From the NCBI RefSeq assembly GCF_958295425.1, contig NC_081151.1:18676452-18740451 (forward strand): a DNA stretch of 64,000 bases, read 5' to 3'. The translations under genes were made by a program, and so were the position numbers. The stretch comes from Solea solea (Eukaryota; Chordata; Actinopteri; Pleuronectiformes; Soleidae). Below, one piece after another: positions 58,236-64,000 of the stretch (position 1 is the first letter of the stretch; each line of letters opens with the position of its first letter). Under the pieces are notes generated by a model. That model saw nothing but the letters and a program-made list of their open reading frames with translations. It was not told where the DNA came from and searched no databases.

Positions 58236-59614
58236 GATAAAAAAAGGAAAAAGCAATAAGCTAATGTTATTGCGCTCCCAGACTTTGCCTTTTCTCTTGT
58301 TTCAAACCTCAAGTCAGCATTTTATCCATCTTCATTCAGCCTCTTGCGCCTTATGTTAAAAATCTCTGGTTCTGTAATTTTCTAGATTTTTCACACTGGA
58401 CTATGTTATCTCAACCAACGACTGCATTTACTGTTGTCACTCATCACCTGCCTGCTGGTCTCTAAAAAAGCTTGCAGAGCTGAGTGGATGTTCTTTCACT
58501 CCAGTTGCCTTGATCAAAGTGGGTCTCAGTGCACGCTCTAAGGTAGAGCACCGCTTCCGTTGGCAGACAGAGGAAGATAGAAGGCTTATTCAAGCTGCGC
58601 CTGCCCGTGTTTATCTCACCGAAAAATGAAAGATTAAGCCAAAACATATCAATCAAAGGGCCACTGTGATGGAAAGTGAGCGATTATTCTTAGCTCAGCC
58701 ATTCTCTCTGGTGCCTCACTATGTGGTGACGCAAACCCGGGGGGGCGGGGGGCTCAGTCTTCTCGCGAAGATAGCGTAATGAATGGCTACGCTGATGCCA
58801 GTGCTCATCAGCGAGCGTCGTTTCTCTTCAGATGGAGAGAGTCACTGCAAGACAAAGGGGCACAGATGAGATAGCACAGGTCTACTGCTGCCAATCCTTG
58901 GCTCTATGCATTCCAGTACATTTACTGCAACTTACTGTTACAACCTCAATACTGACTGAAGGGCAACAACAACGCAGCTTCAGTCACGTATGGCCCTAAG
59001 CAGGAGTTGAACAGTGTCCAAAACAATGACTGCATCATTTTTTTTATTGTCCAGTGAAATAATACAGTGAGTAAGAGCAAATGAGTGGGACACTGTTGAT
59101 CAATCAATCACAATATCAGCTTTTTTTTTGAAAAAGCTGCTACAATGTGCTTGTTGGCTGATAAATAGAGAGCAAAGGTGATTGGTGAAATGATTGTCAA
59201 GAAAAAAACATACCGGCTTTGTTGTATTTTGGCGTGTTTGATTTCTATATCGATGAGAAAATTACGTTGTTTCCTTCTTTTCCAAGATGTACTCTCTCAG
59301 GCCCTCTCTGAAGATGCTGCATGAGATTTTGTAATCATTTTAAAGAATGATTTCTACTCCATTTTTACCATTATAGTTGTTTTTTTTAACAATAACTTTC
59401 AATGATGTGGGTTTAGGCTCATCATTTAAATAACTGTTACCAAACCAAGACCTTTTTTTCCACAAAAAAAAAGAAGAAAAAAAAACAATATGTAAGGTCA
59501 TATTTCATATCAAAACCCATATTTTTGAATCGCTTTGCTTTTCTATGGGACTTTCAGACCCTATGTATAAATGTATGATAAGGCAGCTTGTGTTTTACTT
59601 TTACAGTACCTGTG

Positions 59615-59620
59615 AATAAA
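59615..59620 (+). terminator. Distal poly(A) signal AATAAA
   Basis: A canonical hexamer in gtgaataaaatgg, followed at about 59645-59667 by a GT/T-rich stretch (gattgttttttttcc) suited to cleavage-factor binding. This is the most likely transcript end of kif26a. Confidence 0.6.
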
Positions 59621-59640
59621 ATGGTTCTACAAACTGACGA

Positions 59641-62600
59641 TTCCGTAGATCTGATTGTTTTTTTTCCTATTTACCTTTGTTTGTTTGTATTTTTGTGAGC
59701 AGCATAAACCAATTAACCTTCAGAGAGAAGCACGACATATAGCACATATGTGTGTATAATAGTTATAGCGTAGCAATATATGTGAAATACAAGCACATTT
59801 TTAATTGGTAAATTAATTGCTAAGCTGTACCACTGCCACTTGATGTGCCAACTGTCTCATTTCACAATGTGTAGGTAGATGTTGAGAAAATAGCAGATGT
59901 AAATGTTGACTAATGCAGCTGCATACTAATTATAATGTATTTAAAATGTTCAGACTTTACATACAGTAGGTTGAATGGAAACGTGGCAGAAACCTAAGAT
60001 GTTTAAGCACCAAAACACCACTTATAGGTTAATACAACAAATTATTTTTTTTTTCGTTACTTTTAAATGAATTGTAGTTAATGCACCCCCCCCCTCGAAT
60101 GAGGCGAAATGGTTCGATCCTGTAATGAGCGTGACTGTTGCAGCAGGTGTCCCTAATCAACTATCAACGCATTTCCAAGCAGAAAACGGAAAGTAGAGAG
60201 AAAAACGTCGACGGAATTTCGCCTAAAACTTCACAACAAAAGGTAGGAATAGTCTGCAAAGAGTGGAAATGAACCTAGTCCATACTATATTGGCTTAGGG
60301 AACGTTTGTGGTCTTTTAACGGCGGCGAAAGCCGTTGTGTGGGTGATATTTGAACTCGGCAAACCAAATACGTTCACTTTTAAGTAAAGGTTTATACAGT
60401 TATACATGTTGCTTAAACAGATAAAATAATTGAGTGCTATTTAACAGCTACATTGAGTTTATGTGACAGTGAGTCATTGTGTTCACAGGTGTAAAATGAC
60501 TCAATTAATTATGCCTAATTTTAACTGATTGACTTGAACTGAGCCATCTTTAATGTGACCAGTCACATCTTCCTGCTACAAACAATCAAAATGGCTGCTA
60601 AATGAAACTCAACCATCACCAATTTAGTCTAAGTTGATTTATTTATTTATTACCGACCATGTTAACATCACATCAACAACATATCTTGTCAAATTACAAA
60701 GTAAATCAAGGCTCTTATTGCATTTTTATTCTAGCATGAAGGCAGCTGGCAGGCTGCAAGGACATATTCACATAATCTGACTAAATGAGTCCTTGGTTTG
60801 AATTGAAAATAAAGTCATTCAGTTTGGTAAAATAAAAAATAATTGTCAGTTGAAGACAATTCCACCAGTCTTATTAACCTTAGCGCGGAAAGAGTTACTG
60901 CGGTATAAATTCAAATTTAATTTTTAGGTCAGGGCTAATATTCAATTTCTTGAACCATGTCTGACAAGACATGATTTTACTAACTCTTTTTTATTAAACT
61001 TTCAAAGCACAGATTTGGGACATGCTCATCAACGCATGTCTCTCGACATGTGAATCAACAATAGTAGTACATTTTTGTTCTGGCCTTCATTGGAAATTAG
61101 GGAAATGAGGAGGAGGAGGAGGATATGGGGGGGTCCGGTGTAATTACTCTCTCTGTCAGGAGGGCTCTGTGGTCAGCGTGATACATGAAATCCTGCTGAG
61201 AATTATACTGTATGTGTTTTGGATTTGTTCAGCTAGAAAGCGAAACCTGCTGTGCAATAGCATCTTGCCTCCCTGCTAATTCTGTTTTGATCAAAAGCAT
61301 AAGAGGTTAATTTGGCTGACTGGTAAGAGCAGCTGGTCACTGTGCATCAAATCAAATTCTCGGGGTGATTTTTGCTCAATGGCTCAGTGGTTTTTGGCAT
61401 TCGCCGTATGGACCGTCCAGTGTACGGAAGTCAAATCTGCAGTGCTGCTATGAATGTTAATATATGTATGTATAATCATATGATATATATAATTGTCAAA
61501 TTTAAAACAATATGATTGTCTGTTGAAATAGGATGTATTGTGGAAGTCTTGTGACAAATCTCTCTAAAGCCCTGTGCTCTCAGGAAGCTGCTGTGTGAGT
61601 GGAAACAGTTGGTCAGAGCTGCCGCAGACGTCTGATGGCTGCTCAACAGTCGGCCACATGCATCCCAGCCCACTCTGCCTCGGGGCTCTCATCATTAGTG
61701 GGGTCCTGGGTGTTGTGTGAGAATAGCAATGAGTTCACTGAGAAGTCAGGAGCTGCCGCCCCTCCCCTCCTTTACTCCAACCCATCACTGACCCTCTGCG
61801 GAAATTCTCTTTATTCCTCTCAGGGAGACATTTCCTGTCGCTTACGTCCTTGTCACATGTCTCGTGTTAGTGCCGTTCAAAGTGCATTCTCTCGTCAAAC
61901 TACAGCATAGTGTTGTCAGAGAAAGCCTCTCAAAAACCTTACAAATACTGTTTTCAAATATCCGGACAACAGTTGCGTCTGTTTTGTTTCTTTCTTTGAT
62001 AGTTGGTTACTTTAGTTGACCTTGCGTCTTCCAATTAGGCTGAATGTTGACCATGTTCAAAGGAAAAGAAGGCTGCATGAACCCTCCCGCTGCCCTCCCT
62101 CCACCTCTGTTAGGCGGCGTGCATCTGCCCTGGGGCATTGTTAGTGGTAGCAGTTGCTCAGTTTTGGATTTACAACCCTACAGGCCAACAGCTTGGCTCG
62201 TCATAACCAAGCTTGCTCTTTGAAGAAGACCTATAAACCTGACCAAATGCTGCCACTTATTCTAAGTAATTAAAACAAGCTGGCGTGCAGAAAAAGTCCT
62301 TAAATTATTAGAGACCGAGCGAGATGTAAGCCTCACACTCGGACTGGGGTTGTGCTTCAAGGGGGTCATAACTATTGACATCCCCATCCCCAAAACAGAT
62401 TGCTTGTGTGTGGGGAGTGTCCACCAAGACGGAGTCGTCTTCAGTGCTTTCACCCGCATGTGCTGTACTGCAAATTCCATACGGTTCGAAACAATATGCC
62501 ACAAAGCAGAGATAATGAAGTAAATACAGGCAATAAATCAAAATAAAGCGATCCATAATGTGAAGGAGAATGAATTAGCCTTTTAGAGAGACCTTTTAAA

Positions 62601-63570
62601 GGAGATCTATCATTGAAGACTTAACCCTGTTTACGGCGGGTTATGTAGCAATGCATCATGGGCAAGAGAGCGTTGCCATTACGCGTTGAAATGATGTAGA
62701 GAGGATATAGGGCACCGTCGTATTGCTGATTATTTACTGATGAGGTGCAGGATGTGGGTCAACAGTCTGTTGTGAGCTGGCAAGGAAATAAACACATCAG
62801 AGATGAAGAAGATGCAGACTCCCAAACAGTCTCTGATGGTGTCTGACAGTGAGTTGGCACCAGTGTCATCCTCTTAATTATGTAGTCTGAGAATGAAATG
62901 GTAAGCAGCACAGGTACAGGTCACAGCAGAGGTGGATGTTCCATACTTTTTATGTCATTTTCTCCATCATTGACCCCAGTTTATGATTCTGAATGCTACT
63001 TCTGGATGCAGTCATTGTTTAATAGTGTTTGCTGAGTACATGATGCACTGACCTTGTCAAAGACTACCTTTCTTGACTGCTTGAGCTGACCTTGCGCTAT
63101 CTATGGTCTTGTAGTCCCGCGGTCCCCGCCGCTTGTCGACAACCACTGATTTGCATAAAGGCCTTGTTTAGATGCCCTGTTTTAATATGCTCGTAGAATG
63201 CTGATGTGAAGAGTTAATGTGCAATGAATATTCATGAGTTTTAAAAAAGGTTTGACACATTTGAGCAGAAAAAATATTTCGTCCTTAATTGCATCAAATG
63301 TTGCTGCACACTGTAGAGCCATTAATAACTTGGTTTTCAAATCTGTTTTAATGTGTTTTTTTAAGAGCTACACAATGCACTTAAAGAGGTCATTGGTCAT
63401 AAAAAGAAATCTAAATAGTAACTCAATAATTTAATTTCAGAAAATCTACTTGCTCATGAACAACTGAACAACCAGCCATCCCATCAGGTTTGGCTCTTAA
63501 AGTAGATGGATGTGTGTGTTGAAGACCTTTTTAAATGACTCTGTCTAAAGGTATTTCTTTATTGACACAG
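59641..63570. other. Intergenic sequence downstream of kif26a
   Basis: No gene could be supported. It is AT-rich with homopolymer runs (C run at about 60086-60094, GGA repeats at about 61107-61121). Short open frames on both strands lack motifs. Confidence 0.6.
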
Positions 63571-63711
63571 CCCTTTCCAACGCGGAGGTTTCAGTGGCCG
63601 TCAGACAAGCTCTTCGCTGGCTCCCGGCACCAACCATCTGGTGGACAGCAGAAACCGGACGACAGGGTGGCTCCTCACTCCACTGAGCCGACACGTAGCC
63701 CAAGGACACAG
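63571..63711 (+). CDS. Candidate exon of an unidentified downstream gene
   Basis: A 141-nt block (47 codons) is bounded by acceptor attgacacag and donor acacag|gtgaaa. It is open in phase 0 and clearly richer in GC than the flanks. The translation includes FPTRRFQWPSDKLFAGSRH and a proline/charged part ending TRSPRTQ. I do not recognise the protein. It could be an internal exon of a neighbouring gene, a UTR exon, or chance; frame and strand are unproven. Confidence 0.3.
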
Positions 63712-64000
63712 GTGAAATCCTTATGTTGACAGGTCTTTCCTCTATTCACTTGAGATTGTTGTGCTCTGTGTGGGCATCAGGGGTCAAACTAGTGAAATAC
63801 TTCTTAAGATATGTATTGTTAGAGGGGCGGCCGGACAGAACGTGTTGGTTTAAGCACTGTAAAACCTAAATGCAAGTCATGCTTGTTGCAATTACGTTTA
63901 AATTTAATCTTTTCAGCATGGAGAAGACTCGTACTAAGTGATATTCCCCCTTTGGATGCTTTCCAAATGGTTTTTCAGACACCATTTAATTATAAAAGCG
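63712..64000. other. No feature seen at the window end
   Basis: Non-coding sequence after the candidate exon's donor. Nothing further recognised. Confidence 0.6.

Larger units (their letters stand above)
57772..59640 (+). other. kif26a: kif26a 3'UTR
   Basis: About 1.9 kb of AT-rich, non-coding sequence follows the stop. Two canonical AATAAA hexamers are present (58230-58235 and 59615-59620). The second is followed about 40 nt on by a GT/T-rich element, so it is the better candidate for the main 3' end, with cleavage near 59635-59645. A (G)-rich run (about 58739-58751) and several A or T homopolymers occur within it. Confidence 0.65.

Overview
This is vertebrate nuclear DNA, almost certainly from a ray-finned (teleost) fish. 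Long introns carry (CA)n and (GA)n microsatellites, short hAT-type elements with 8-bp target duplications, a tRNA-derived SINE and other repeats of a kind I recall from fish genomes. There is no operon structure, CRISPR array or prokaryotic gene.

The window is dominated by one plus-strand gene, the fish ortholog of the atypical kinesin KIF26A. Fourteen coding exons can be placed from 19520 to 57771, and every junction keeps the reading frame. Together they encode 1,914 residues plus a stop codon. The extreme N-terminus is missing and its exon(s) probably lie upstream of base 1. Layout: 1-19519 is intron with repeats; 19520-19990 and 26198-26406 are N-terminal exons; 39845-40881 is a probable alternative first exon; 43051-43234 is the linker into the motor; 45940-50955 holds six motor-domain exons; 51801-55053 is one 3.25-kb tail exon; 55752-57771 holds four C-terminal exons, one of them only 24 nt; 57772 to about 59640 is the 3'UTR. 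From about 59640 to 64000 is intergenic sequence with one plausible unassigned exon at 63571-63711.

The gene appears to make two proteins. The long form uses the N-terminal exons (CxxC region). The short form would start at ATG 40865 in the alternative first exon and join exactly in phase to the exon at 43051. It would encode about 1,693 residues, with the motor and tail intact but without the N-terminal region. The motor domain keeps a P-loop-like GxxxxGKT sequence but has altered switch I and switch II motifs. This fits what is reported for KIF26A: microtubule binding with little or no ATPase activity, and a signalling/scaffold role.

I did not find a previously undescribed system. The observations most worth a second look are a GC-AG intron inside the motor domain with a competing out-of-frame GT donor 4 nt downstream, an in-frame 24-nt microexon, the alternative promoter with several uORFs, two SxIP motifs in the tail, and several mobile elements with intact boundaries.
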